Source of the DNA: Silvibacterium bohemicum | Lineage (GTDB): Bacteria > Acidobacteriota > Terriglobia > Terriglobales > Acidobacteriaceae | Assembly (NCBI RefSeq): GCF_001006305.1 | Contig: NZ_LBHJ01000020.1 | Coordinates: 558,001 to 622,000, forward strand | Reading direction: 5' to 3' | DNA: 64,000 bases | Shown here: piece after piece, positions 9,128 through 18,358 of the stretch | Numbering within the stretch: the first letter of the stretch is position 1 | How the letters are laid out: every line of letters starts with the position of its first letter | Program-made: the position numbers and the translations under genes | Notes under the pieces: generated by a model | Databases searched by the model: none | The model's input: only the letters and a program-made list of their open reading frames with translations | Told to the model about the DNA's origin: nothing

Positions 9128-11266
9128 ATGACGAAACACACGCTTCTTCCAGGCAGGCCGTATCCATTGGGCGCGAAATGGGACGGCACGGGAGTCAACT
9201 TCGCGTTGTACTCAGAGAACGCTACCTGCGTGGAGCTATGTCTCTTCGCCGAAGACGGCGCGCAGAGCGACAAGATCGAACTGAAAGAGACGACGGCCTT
9301 TGTCTGGCATGGATATATTCCGGGCATTCAACCGGGACAGCGGTATGGCTATCGGGTGCACGGACCGTGGGAGCCGGAGCGCGGGATGCGCTTCAATCCG
9401 GCCAAGCTCTTAACCGACCCTTACGCGCAGGCCATCTCCGGGAAAGTGGATTGGAAGGAGCCGATCTTTCCCTATCAATTCGGAGAGAAAGATGCAGACC
9501 TCGTGCGCGATGACCGTGACAGCGCGGCGGGCGTGCCCAAGTGCATTGTTGTAAATCCTTATTTCGATTGGGAGCACGATCATCCTCTGCGCACCCCTCT
9601 ATCGGACTCGATTATTTACGAGACGCATGTGCGCGGCTTCAGCATTCAGAATCCCGAGGTCCCGGAGCAGTTGCGCGGAACCTATGCCGGTCTGGCCTCA
9701 CCCGCCAGCCTGCGGCACCTCAAGAAGCTGGGCATCACCGCGGTCGAACTGATGCCGGTGCACCACTTCATCAACGACAGCTACCTTGTCGAAAAAGACT
9801 TGACCAATTACTGGGGATACAACACGCTCGGTTATCTCGCGCCTGCAGGCCGCTATTGCTCGACCGGCGATCTGGGAAATCAGGTGGCCGAGTTCAAGGC
9901 CATGGTGAAGGCGCTGCATCGAGAAGGCATCGAAGTAATTCTCGACGTCGTTTACAACCACACCGCCGAAGGGAATCAACTGGGCCCCATGCTCTCGATG
10001 CGCGGCATCGACAACTCGACCTACTACCGGCTGGTCGCGGACAATCCCCGCTACTACATGGATTACACGGGCACGGGCAACAGCCTGAACGTGCGCCATC
10101 CGCAGGTGCTGAAGCTCATCATGGACAGCCTGCGCTACTGGGTGCTGGAGATGCACGTCGATGGGTTCCGCTTCGATCTCGCCTCCGCGCTGGCCCGCGA
10201 GCTACATGATGTCGATCGGCTCAGCGGATTCTTCGACATCATTCACCAGGACCCGACCCTGGCCGAGGTGAAGCTGATCGCCGAGCCCTGGGACGTGGGC
10301 GAAGGTGGCTATCAGGTGGGCAACTTCCCCATTCTCTGGGCGGAGTGGAACGGGAAATATCGCGACACGGTGCGACGCTACTGGAAGGGCGATGAAGGGC
10401 AGCTCTCGGACCTGGGATATCGCCTTACGGGATCGAGCGACCTTTATCAGCACGATGGGCGCAGGCCTTATGCCAGCATCAATTTTGTAACCGCGCACGA
10501 CGGCTTCACGCTGCGCGATCTGGTCAGCTACAGCGAGAAACATAATGAAGCGAATGGGGAAAACAATCAGGACGGAGAAAACGATAACAACTCGTGGAAC
10601 ATGGGAGTGGAGGGGGAGGCCCACGACGAGGGCATCTGCCAAGCGCGCGAGCGGCAGATACGCAACCTGCTGGCGACGCTGCTGCTTTCGCAAGGCGTGC
10701 CCATGATCTCCGGCGGCGATGAAATCGGACGCACCCAGAACGGCAATAACAACGCCTACTGCCAGGACAATCCCACCAGCTGGTACGACTGGTCGCCGAC
10801 CGAGGAGAAAGAGGCGCTGGTCGAATTCACCTGCCGGCTGATCGAGATGCGCAAGAAGCATCCCAACCTGCGGCGGCGCAAATTCTTCCAGGATCGCGCC
10901 ATCCACGACTCGAATGATATCGCCTGGTATGGCACCAACGGCCGCGAGTTGAGCGGGACGGCGTGGACCTCCGGCTGGGTGCGCAGTTTCGGCATGATCT
11001 TAAACGGACAGACACTCAGCATTAGCGATGATCTGGGCAATCCGGTCATCGACGATACTTTTCTGCTGCTGTTCAACGCGCATCACGAGGCAGTGGGCTT
11101 TACCCTGCCGCTTGCTCCTGCGGGCGGACGATGGCGGGTATTGCTCAACACCGACGACCTGGTCAATCCGTTTAAGGTGGGCCACACGCGAACGCGCGTG
11201 AAAGTGGAAGGCCGGTCGCTGATGCTGCTCTGCGAGCGCAAGGCTAAGGAGAATATTCTGCCGTAG
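9128..11266 (+). CDS. glgX: Glycogen debranching enzyme GlgX (isoamylase type, GH13)
   Basis: The enzyme hydrolyses alpha-1,6 branches of glycogen or limit dextrin. An N-terminal CBM48 domain starts at [20 protein letters not shown]. The GH13 catalytic residues are Asp350 (nucleophile, [10 protein letters not shown]), Glu386 (acid/base, LIAEPWDVG) and Asp458 next to His457 (VTAHDGFTL). The length of 712 residues matches GlgX. The frame is open upstream to 8879, but the family N-terminus fits the ATG at 9128, which follows a purine-rich GAAAGAAGAGAACGA leader. It lies 103 bases after the signalling genes on the same strand. A GH15 enzyme at 21-23 kb may act in the same glucan/trehalose metabolism. 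Confidence 0.96.
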   Translation: MTKHTLLPGRPYPLGAKWDGTGVNFALYSENATCVELCLFAEDGAQSDKIELKETTAFVWHGYIPGIQPGQRYGYRVHGPWEPERGMRFNPAKLLTDPYAQAISGKVDWKEPIFPYQFGEKDADLVRDDRDSAAGVPKCIVVNPYFDWEHDHPLRTPLSDSIIYETHVRGFSIQNPEVPEQLRGTYAGLASPASLRHLKKLGITAVELMPVHHFINDSYLVEKDLTNYWGYNTLGYLAPAGRYCSTGDLGNQVAEFKAMVKALHREGIEVILDVVYNHTAEGNQLGPMLSMRGIDNSTYYRLVADNPRYYMDYTGTGNSLNVRHPQVLKLIMDSLRYWVLEMHVDGFRFDLASALARELHDVDRLSGFFDIIHQDPTLAEVKLIAEPWDVGEGGYQVGNFPILWAEWNGKYRDTVRRYWKGDEGQLSDLGYRLTGSSDLYQHDGRRPYASINFVTAHDGFTLRDLVSYSEKHNEANGENNQDGENDNNSWNMGVEGEAHDEGICQARERQIRNLLATLLLSQGVPMISGGDEIGRTQNGNNNAYCQDNPTSWYDWSPTEEKEALVEFTCRLIEMRKKHPNLRRRKFFQDRAIHDSNDIAWYGTNGRELSGTAWTSGWVRSFGMILNGQTLSISDDLGNPVIDDTFLLLFNAHHEAVGFTLPLAPAGGRWRVLLNTDDLVNPFKVGHTRTRVKVEGRSLMLLCERKAKENILP

Positions 11267-11330
11267 CGTGGCAGCTTGAATTCCGTGGTCTCCTACCCTT
11301 CACGATGCAGATGTGAAGGATGGGGCCACC

Positions 11331-11346
11331 CGGCGAGCGCTCGCCG
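11331..11346. terminator. 16-base palindrome between converging genes
   Basis: CGGCGAGCGCTCGCCG is a perfect palindrome in the 90-base gap between the 3' ends of glgX and the glycosyltransferase. It is flanked by AAAAAGCTTTT but lacks a clean U-tract, so a terminator role is only possible. Confidence 0.35.
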
Positions 11347-11356
11347 AAAAAGCTTT

Positions 11357-12544
11357 TCAGCGCAGACGCCCTGCGTTCTTGCGCAGCTCGGCGAGCGGGT
11401 AGAGCGTGCCGCGCCATTGCACCCCTCCCCGCGCCAGCGTGACCACCATGGAACGTACGATCGCGTACACCACCAGGCAGGCTGCGACGGGAAAGGTGAT
11501 CGCGTAGTACGTCGCAATGGATGTGTAACGGCGATAGTAGCGATAGAGCAGAACCAGCATGAGCAGCACCAGTGCGGCGGGGATGCACATGGCGAGGCCG
11601 CCGGCGCAGGCTACAAAGGGTCCCGCGCAAAATACGAAGAGCAGCATGCTGGCGATCAGGGTCAGACCCACGCGGAAGCGGAAGACGGCAAAGAAATTCT
11701 TGGTGATGTTGCGGATGATGCCGGCAAGACCGACGGCCCAACGCACGCGCACCAGATCACGTCCAAACGCGACACGCTGCCGGAATCCTTGATGCTTGAC
11801 TTCGAAGCCGAAGCGCAGATCTTCGAGGACCTCCATGCGCAGCGCCTCGAAGCCTCCCATCGCGCGATAGATGTCGGCGCGAACCATGTTGAAGGCGCCA
11901 ACACAGATAGATTCCTTGGCCTTCGGATCGGGGATGCGCCAGAAGCGGGAGGATATTCCGCCGATCCCTTGAAAGAAGGCCATGATCATGCGCTCGCCGA
12001 AGCTCTTCAGGATGAGCGTCGGCAGGATAACCATGTGATCGGCACGCTCCGCTTCAACGAAATTCAGAGCGCGAAGCAATGCGCCGTTATGGAACAGGAT
12101 GTCGGCGTCGGTGAAGAGCAGCCAGGGTGCGGATGCCTGACGAGCGGCGAGGGCCATGGCGTGCGTCTTGCCCATCCACCCACTCGGAAGCTCGGTCACG
12201 TGCAATACTCGCAGGATCTTTCCCGCTGCTTGCGCCTCGGCCGCAATCCGTTCCATGATCTCGCCGGTCGCGTCGGCCGAACGATCGTCGACAGCGATGA
12301 TCTCGATGGTCACAGACTCGATTGCCAATAGAGAGCGCAGACAGGCCTCGATCGATTCCGCTTCATCGCGGCCGGGAACGATGACCGAGATCAGCGGCAC
12401 GTGCGAGGGCGGCAGAGCTTTGGCGTAGCGGTCATCCAGCAGATCGGGGATGCGCGGCAGATTGCGGAGCGCAGTCAATGTGGTCGCGGTCCATAGAAAA
12501 GCGATAAGCCAGTCAAGCGTTAGAACGACAATATGCAAATACAT
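11357..12544 (-). CDS. Membrane glycosyltransferase family 2, HpnB-like
   Basis: The protein has about 395 residues. An N-terminal transmembrane helix is followed by a GT2 domain starting PLISVIVPGRDEAESIEACL. The motifs VDDRSAD and FTDADI bind metal and nucleotide-sugar. The stretch LPSGWMGKTHAMALAARQAS and the acceptor-site MEVLEDLRFGFEVKHQG resemble the hopanoid-associated HpnB family. The C-terminus holds several membrane helices. The ATG at 12544 is 11 bases after the MFS stop codon. A GTG at 12559 overlaps that stop (GTGA) and has AAGGA just upstream, so the true start may be there. It forms an operon with the MFS gene. A sugar acceptor of hopanoid type is inference; carotenoid or other lipid acceptors are alternatives. 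Confidence 0.75.
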   Translation of the reverse strand: MYLHIVVLTLDWLIAFLWTATTLTALRNLPRIPDLLDDRYAKALPPSHVPLISVIVPGRDEAESIEACLRSLLAIESVTIEIIAVDDRSADATGEIMERIAAEAQAAGKILRVLHVTELPSGWMGKTHAMALAARQASAPWLLFTDADILFHNGALLRALNFVEAERADHMVILPTLILKSFGERMIMAFFQGIGGISSRFWRIPDPKAKESICVGAFNMVRADIYRAMGGFEALRMEVLEDLRFGFEVKHQGFRQRVAFGRDLVRVRWAVGLAGIIRNITKNFFAVFRFRVGLTLIASMLLFVFCAGPFVACAGGLAMCIPAALVLLMLVLLYRYYRRYTSIATYYAITFPVAACLVVYAIVRSMVVTLARGGVQWRGTLYPLAELRKNAGRLR

Positions 12545-12555
12545 TTCGAAGTGGG

Positions 12556-13806
12556 TCACGCTTCCTTGGCGAGAGGCTGCGCGAAACGCGCGCCGGCGAA
12601 GAGAATAATTCCGGACAGCGTGAGCGTGATCAGCGTAATGCTCAGGCCGACACGCAGGTTGGTCGCGTCGGAGATTCTTCCGATCAGGTGCGGAGAAAAG
12701 GCGTCGCCCAGCGCATGGATGATAAAGAGATTGACCGAGATGGCAGTGGCGCGAATGGGCGCGGCCACCGAGTTCACGATCGCGGCGTTGAGTGGGCCGG
12801 TGCCGAGGAATAGAAAAAATTCCGCAGCGAAGGCGGCGGGAAACAGCATGCTGGGCGGCCCGAAGAGAACCAGTGCGACGAAGGGAATGGCCAGGATCGA
12901 TCCCCAGGCGGAGAGCAGATAGAGGGCGCGGTGATTGCGGCGCATCCATAGCTGGGCGATCCATCCTCCCACCACCGTGCCGAGCAGGCCATCGATGACC
13001 GTCAGGCCTCCTGAGACCGTGCCAGCCTTAGCCACCGACATCGAGCCGAAGCGCACGAAGAAGGTGGGCAGAAAAGTGGAGATGCCGCCGACGGCGAAGG
13101 TCCACATGGCGAGTCCCAGTGTGGCAGCCCAAAATGCGGGATTGTGGGCAAGACCTGCAATCGTTGTCCGGTCGAGCGTCTGGGCGAGCTTGTCGGCGCT
13201 TCCCCGCTCCGGCTCGCGGACGAAGAAGTAAAAGCCGGCGGCGATGAGCACTCCAGGCAGCGCAGCGATGAAGAAAGGCATGCGCCATCCGTATTGCTGG
13301 CCGAGCACTCCGCCTAACACGTAGCCGAGAGCGCCTCCTACGGGAATCGTGACGTAGAAGATGCTGAGGACGCGGTTGCGATCGGCTTCAGGATAGAAGT
13401 CTGAGAGCAATGCGGGTGCAAAGATGCTGAAGGTCGCCTCGCCGATGCCAACCACGGCGTGTCGGATAAGCAGAGTTTCGTAGCTGTGGACCCTGGCTGT
13501 GAGCAGCGTGGCGAAGCTCCACAGCAGCGCCCCGATCACGATCAGCGGCTTGCGGGGATAGCGGTCGCCCAGCCATCCGGTCAGCGGAGCGGCGAGCATG
13601 TAGGTGAAGAAGAACGCGGTGGTCAGCAGGCCGATCTGCGCATCGTTGACGTGGAATTCCTTCTGCACCAGCGGCTGCACGCCAGGCAGGATGTAGCGGT
13701 CGATGAAGTTGAAGAGATTGAGGCAGGTGAGCAGGAACAGAGCCGTGCCTGCGGTGCGGGCCGCACTGATGCGCTGGGTGTTGGGGGTGGACACGTCGGC
13801 TGCCAT
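12556..13806 (-). CDS. MFS transporter, Spinster-like
   Basis: This is a 416-residue carrier with 12 predicted membrane helices. Helix one contains NLFNFIDRYILPGVQPLV, a pattern typical of the Spinster subfamily, and the loop 2-3 motif is GWLGDRYPRKPLI. Spinster-type proteins move lipids or organic anions. The downstream gene, a membrane glycosyltransferase, overlaps or nearly abuts it, so the two are likely co-transcribed, and the carrier may move the lipid product or a precursor. That link is inferred from position only. Confidence 0.85.
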   Translation of the reverse strand: MAADVSTPNTQRISAARTAGTALFLLTCLNLFNFIDRYILPGVQPLVQKEFHVNDAQIGLLTTAFFFTYMLAAPLTGWLGDRYPRKPLIVIGALLWSFATLLTARVHSYETLLIRHAVVGIGEATFSIFAPALLSDFYPEADRNRVLSIFYVTIPVGGALGYVLGGVLGQQYGWRMPFFIAALPGVLIAAGFYFFVREPERGSADKLAQTLDRTTIAGLAHNPAFWAATLGLAMWTFAVGGISTFLPTFFVRFGSMSVAKAGTVSGGLTVIDGLLGTVVGGWIAQLWMRRNHRALYLLSAWGSILAIPFVALVLFGPPSMLFPAAFAAEFFLFLGTGPLNAAIVNSVAAPIRATAISVNLFIIHALGDAFSPHLIGRISDATNLRVGLSITLITLTLSGIILFAGARFAQPLAKEA

Positions 13807-13996
13807 GAACTGATGTGAGAATAGTGGTATCTCGCCCTATGCGCAAAGTGCGTGCGCAGGAGTGAGCATGCCAGCCATCGTCGATTCCAAACGCCAAGCT
13901 TCGAAAAGGCCAAGCCACGAGGCTTCGCTCTTAAGGCAGACTTAATATCACACCCGCACGATGATGCAGGCATGGAATTTTTCGGCGCAAATTCTG

Positions 13997-14437
13997 TTAT
14001 CTCTTTAGCGCGAAGTTGGGGGGCTCGACAATGGGGCGCGGCCAGCGGGCTTCGACGATCGTGGAGATGCCGCCGCGCGGACGGAAGTCGCCGTGGACGT
14101 GCGCCCATACCGGACTGCAGGCCTTGACCACGTCTTCGAGGATCTGATTGACGATGTTTTCCTGAAAGATGCCGAGGTTGCGGTAGCTGAAGAGATATTC
14201 CTTCCACGACTTGAGCTCCAGGCAGAGATCGCGCGGCATGTAGCGGAGTTTGATCACGCCGAAGTCGGGGAGGCCGGTTTTGGGACAGACCGAGGTGAAT
14301 TCGGGATCGTCGATGAGGATTTCGTAGGCGGGAAACTGGTTCTGCCAGGTTTCGATGGCGGGAAAGGCAAAATCCAGACCGGCCTTCGCGTGCTCATCGG
14401 TGTAGCGGGAGAGATTGGTGTTTGCAGCCGTTACCAT
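13997..14437 (-). CDS. queF: NADPH-dependent 7-cyano-7-deazaguanine reductase QueF
   Basis: QueF reduces preQ0 to preQ1 in queuosine synthesis. The short (unimodular) form is seen at 146 residues. Cys51 in TSVCPKTGLPDFG forms the thioimide with substrate, and Asp58 follows. The QueF signature ELKSWKEYLFSYRNLGIFQE is intact, and the C-terminal GDFRPRGGI is present. The frame extends 13 residues further to 14476, but the ATG at 14437 gives the usual family N-terminus. No other queuosine gene is nearby. It is divergent from the HlyD gene, with about 145 bases between the two starts. Confidence 0.96.
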   Translation of the reverse strand: MVTAANTNLSRYTDEHAKAGLDFAFPAIETWQNQFPAYEILIDDPEFTSVCPKTGLPDFGVIKLRYMPRDLCLELKSWKEYLFSYRNLGIFQENIVNQILEDVVKACSPVWAHVHGDFRPRGGISTIVEARWPRPIVEPPNFALKR

Positions 14438-14582
14438 AAAACTATTGTAAAAGACCACGGCAACCGGTGGCTTCACGAGGATGGAGGCGATATTTTGACG
14501 CCGAATCGCATCCTGATGAGTCCTATACCTGTTAGCGATATACTTACACTCGATCGACGTATTTCAGGCCTCCAACCCACGC

Positions 14583-15821
14583 ATGGTCACGAAGAAGAGA
14601 ACGAGCAACATTTGGTGGATCTGGCTAGCTGCGGCGATCGCGGTCGCGGTAGTCTTTTACCTCGTTCACTTGGCTACCAGAACGCGCGTTCCTATTCGAA
14701 TCGCAACCGTCGTCCGCGGGGAGTTGAAGAGCACCACCGCGACTAACGGCCGGGTCGAACCTCAGGTCAACTACGAGGCGCACTCCCCTTTTCCGGGGAC
14801 GATCAAGCAGCTTTATGTGCGTGAGGGCGACAAGGTGCCGGAGGGCAAAGTGCTGCTTTCCATGGATGACACCGACGTCAAGACCCGCATCGCGACCGCA
14901 CTCGCGGCCCTGCGCAATGCCCAATCCTCATACGACTCCACCATGAAGGGTGGAACGCAGGAAGAGCGGCTCTCGCTCAGCAGCGATCTGGCCAAGGCGC
15001 AGGTCGATCGGGACCAGGCGCAGCGGGACGTGAATGCGCTGCAGAAATTGCAGCTTACCGGCGCGGCATCGGCCAATGAGGTTGCCGCGGCGCAGCAGCG
15101 CCTGGCGGCTGACGATGCCTCCCTGCAATCGCTCCAGCAGAGGAAGACACAGCGATACGATGAGGGCGATGTGGCCCGCGCGAAGAGCGTTTTCGCAGAG
15201 GCGCAGGCTGGATATTCCGCCGCACTGGAGCTGTTGAAAGAGTCCAATCCGCGCGCTCCCTTTGCGGGCACGGTGTATTCGCTGCCTGTCTCGCGCACCG
15301 AATATGTGCAGCAGGGCGACAAGCTGCTGCAGATGGCGGACTTGACCAAGATGCAGGTGCGGGGCTACTTCGACGAGCCGGAGATCGGCAAGCTGCAGAT
15401 GGGCCAGCCCATCACCATCGAATGGGACGCTCAACGGAACAAGGTATGGCATGGCCACGTGGCACGGGTACCTTCAACCATCATCACCTATGGAACGCGC
15501 AACGTCGGCGAGGTTCTGGTGACGCTGGACGACGCCGATGGCGCTCTTCTTCCGGCGACCAACGTGCGCATTACGGTCACCATTGCCAATGAGAACAACG
15601 CGCTGAATATTCCGCGCGAGGCGCTGCACACCGAAGCTGGGCAGGATTACGTATATCGAGTGGAGAAGGACGTGCTGCACCGGGTAGTGGTGAAGATTGG
15701 AAATATCAATCTCACGCAAGTAGAGATCACAAGCGGCTTGAAAGAGGGCGACGTGGTCGCGCTGGGCAGCACCAACGGACAGCCGATCGGCAACCGCGTG
15801 GCCGTCGTGCCCATACAGTAG
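14583..15821 (+). CDS. HlyD/MacA-type periplasmic efflux adaptor
   Basis: This is a membrane-fusion protein of 412 residues. It has one N-terminal helix (about 10-30), a lipoyl half-motif (SPFPGTIKQLYVREGDKVPEG), a long coiled-coil hairpin rich in Ala and Gln (about 95-215), the second lipoyl half (NPRAPFAGTVYSLPVS) and a beta-barrel region. It would bridge an inner-membrane pump and a TolC channel. The channel gene follows after one TPR gene, but no ABC or RND pump gene is present here. The 14-base gap to the next gene indicates an operon. Confidence 0.9.
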   Translation: MVTKKRTSNIWWIWLAAAIAVAVVFYLVHLATRTRVPIRIATVVRGELKSTTATNGRVEPQVNYEAHSPFPGTIKQLYVREGDKVPEGKVLLSMDDTDVKTRIATALAALRNAQSSYDSTMKGGTQEERLSLSSDLAKAQVDRDQAQRDVNALQKLQLTGAASANEVAAAQQRLAADDASLQSLQQRKTQRYDEGDVARAKSVFAEAQAGYSAALELLKESNPRAPFAGTVYSLPVSRTEYVQQGDKLLQMADLTKMQVRGYFDEPEIGKLQMGQPITIEWDAQRNKVWHGHVARVPSTIITYGTRNVGEVLVTLDDADGALLPATNVRITVTIANENNALNIPREALHTEAGQDYVYRVEKDVLHRVVVKIGNINLTQVEITSGLKEGDVVALGSTNGQPIGNRVAVVPIQ

Positions 15822-15835
15822 GCAGAGAATCAGCA

Positions 15836-16840
15836 GTGAAGTCGCGTTTGTATGCAGGAATCATTTTGGGTCCGGTCATGGCATTGACCGCGGCCGGCTG
15901 GTGTGCGGGCATGTCACAGGAGGCAGGCGATGCGGCGCGAACGGCGCTCAATCGCGGCCAGGCCGATGACGCGCTCCGGCTGCTGGATACCGCCCTCCAG
16001 GAGAATGCCTCCGATGCCGAAGCCTTGAATTTGCGCTGCCGGATGCTGTTTGCGGAGCAGCGATGGGATGAGGCTATCGGGGCGTGCGAGCGTTCGGTGC
16101 AGATCGCGCCGGGCAGCAGCAGTTATCACATGTGGTTGGGCCGGGCATACGGAGAAAAGGCAGATCGCGTGAGTTTTGTGACGGCATACAAAATGGCCAA
16201 GCGGATCCGGGCCGAGTTCGAAGCGGCGGCCACGCTCGATCCGCATAATGGTGACGCGCTCTCCGATCTCGGACAATACTACGTCGAAGCGCCGGCATTT
16301 CTGGGCGGCGGCGAAAATAAGGCAGAGGCGCTCGCTGCGCAGCTCGATGGCTTTGCGCCGGAGCGATCTCACGAGTTGAGGGCGCGCATCTTCGAGCAGA
16401 AGAAAGATTACGTGGGTGCGGAGAAGGAATTTCGCGCCAAGATCTCGGCTGCCTCTCATGCTTCGGGCAATGCGGCCCAGGCCTGGATGGATCTGGGAAG
16501 CTTCTATCGGCGAAGAGCGCGCTGGGACGAGATGCTGGCCGCATTGCAGAGCGGAGCGGTCGCAGCCAGCGCCGATCATGGCTCGGCATTGGCCGATGGC
16601 GCCTCGACGTTAACCAAAGCCAGCCGCGAGCCGGAGCTGGCATCCGCGTGGATGCAGCAATATCTTGGTGGCAATGCGCTGAGCGAAGAAGCTCCGGCGT
16701 TTGTGGTGCACACCGAACTCGGCAATCTGTATAAGCGCCAGGGCGACCAGCAGCGGGCGGAACATGAATATGCCGCGGCCCGGGCGCTGGCTAGCGGATT
16801 TGCTCCAGCACAACAAGCCAAGACGAATACAGGTCGTTAA
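15836..16840 (+). CDS. Exported TPR-repeat protein
   Basis: The product has 334 residues and starts at a GTG. Residues 1-24 look like a signal peptide (LYAGIILGPVMALTAAGWCAG). The rest is made of TPR-type helical pairs, for example ALNRGQADDALRLLDTALQE and LGNLYKRQGDQQRAEHEYAAA. It lies between an efflux adaptor and a TolC-like gene with short gaps, so it is likely co-expressed and may be a periplasmic assembly or scaffolding part of that system. No enzyme motif is seen. Confidence 0.8.
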   Translation: MKSRLYAGIILGPVMALTAAGWCAGMSQEAGDAARTALNRGQADDALRLLDTALQENASDAEALNLRCRMLFAEQRWDEAIGACERSVQIAPGSSSYHMWLGRAYGEKADRVSFVTAYKMAKRIRAEFEAAATLDPHNGDALSDLGQYYVEAPAFLGGGENKAEALAAQLDGFAPERSHELRARIFEQKKDYVGAEKEFRAKISAASHASGNAAQAWMDLGSFYRRRARWDEMLAALQSGAVAASADHGSALADGASTLTKASREPELASAWMQQYLGGNALSEEAPAFVVHTELGNLYKRQGDQQRAEHEYAAARALASGFAPAQQAKTNTGR

Positions 16841-16894
16841 GACCCGCATCTGCCGCCGGACGGTAAAATCGGTTTTGCCTTTGCAGTGAGAGGG

Positions 16895-18220
16895 ATGGCG
16901 TTGAAGAGACAGCTCGGCTATTGGATCGGGATTGGTGCGCTGCTGGCAGGACAGCAGGCGAGCGCCCAGGTTTCCCTATCCACCGTCGTCGATCTGGCGG
17001 TTCGTAACAGCACGCAAGTACACATCGCCATGGCGAATGTGGAGCGTGCCCTGGCCGGCCTCACCGAGACGAAGGACGCCTATCTTCCCAGCTTCGTGCT
17101 GGGATCGAGCCTGGGATACTCTTACGGATTTCCGGTCGGACAGCCTTCGGTTTACAACGTTGGCTCCCAATCGCTGATCTATTCCTTCTCACAGCCCGAT
17201 TACATCCGCGCCGCCCATGCATCATTAAGGGCCGCCCAGCTCAGCCTGAAAGATGGCGAGGAGCAGGTAGCTCTGGATACGGCCCTGGCTTATGTCCAGC
17301 TCGACAACGACCTGCACGAACTGGCCGCTCTGGAAGAAGAAAAAGGCTTTGCCGAAAAGCTGGTGGAGATAGAACAGCAGCGGCTGGAGGCCGGAGTTGA
17401 CGGGCGCATGGAGTTGACCAAGGCCGAGCTGACCTCTGCGCAGGTGGACGAAAAGCGGCTTCACATCGAGGACGACGCCAATCAGCTTCGGCAGAAGCTG
17501 GCGCACCTGAGCGGCCTTCCTGCTACGAACCTGACGACCGAGGGCAAAAGCATTCCGGCAGATCCCAATATTCTGCCCGATAGTCCGGGCGAAAACCGGG
17601 CTGCTTCGAGTGCCTCGATTCAGGCCGCGTACGAAACCGCGAAGTCGAAGGCCGAGCTCTCCTTCGGCGATGCGAAACAGAACTACCGGCCGCAGTTCGC
17701 CTTCGGCGCCGAATACAATCGCTACGCCAAGTTCAATAATTACGCAGAATATTACCTTCGTTTCCAGCACAACAACTTCGATATCGGCGTGCAGATTACG
17801 ATTCCCCTCTTCGATGCCAGCCGTCGCGCCAAGGCGCGCGAATCGGCGGCCGAGGCGGTTAAGGCGACCTCAGAAGCCGATCAGGCAAAGAATCAGGTCA
17901 GTGAGCAGGTGTTGTCGCTTCGCCACAGTATCGACGAGCTGAAGGCGCAGCGCAGAATCGCCGCGCTGAAGAGCGATCTGGCCGGGGAACAATTGGCCGC
18001 AATCCAGACACAGATGCAGAACGGCAGTGGGTCGCCGAATGCTCCGCAGGTCTCGCCAAAGGATGAGCAGCTGGCTCACATCCAGGAGCGCGAGCGCTAT
18101 CAGGATGCCCTCGACGCCAGCTTCCAGGTCACCAGCGTGGAGCTGAACCTTATGCGGTCGCTGGGAGAGATTCAGGACTGGGTCCACTCCAGCGCGCCCA
18201 GGACGCAGGTTAACCCCTGA
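16895..18220 (+). CDS. TolC-family outer-membrane efflux channel
   Basis: The protein has about 441 residues with a signal peptide ending near GQQASAQ. Two OEP repeats rich in Ala, Gln and Glu form the helical barrel: RAAQLSLKDGEEQVALDTALAYVQLD in the first half, and FDIGVQITIPLFDASRRAKA, a typical TolC strand-to-helix join, in the second. It would form the trimeric exit duct for the upstream adaptor. The ATG at 16895 was chosen. A GTG at 16886 and a TTG at 16901 (with GAGAGGG six bases upstream) are also possible. A TTG start would give a classic signal peptide beginning with Lys-Arg. Confidence 0.88.
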   Translation: MALKRQLGYWIGIGALLAGQQASAQVSLSTVVDLAVRNSTQVHIAMANVERALAGLTETKDAYLPSFVLGSSLGYSYGFPVGQPSVYNVGSQSLIYSFSQPDYIRAAHASLRAAQLSLKDGEEQVALDTALAYVQLDNDLHELAALEEEKGFAEKLVEIEQQRLEAGVDGRMELTKAELTSAQVDEKRLHIEDDANQLRQKLAHLSGLPATNLTTEGKSIPADPNILPDSPGENRAASSASIQAAYETAKSKAELSFGDAKQNYRPQFAFGAEYNRYAKFNNYAEYYLRFQHNNFDIGVQITIPLFDASRRAKARESAAEAVKATSEADQAKNQVSEQVLSLRHSIDELKAQRRIAALKSDLAGEQLAAIQTQMQNGSGSPNAPQVSPKDEQLAHIQERERYQDALDASFQVTSVELNLMRSLGEIQDWVHSSAPRTQVNP

Positions 18221-18358
18221 TATTGCCAATCATTGGCCCACGGTTGCGGAATCCTGGGTCAAGTCGGCATCCTGTGCAAGTACCTCTACCGATACTGCAA
18301 TCCAGGCCCCAAAAGCGGCTTCAACCCTACGCAAAGTGATAAAATTACGGTTACTGAC

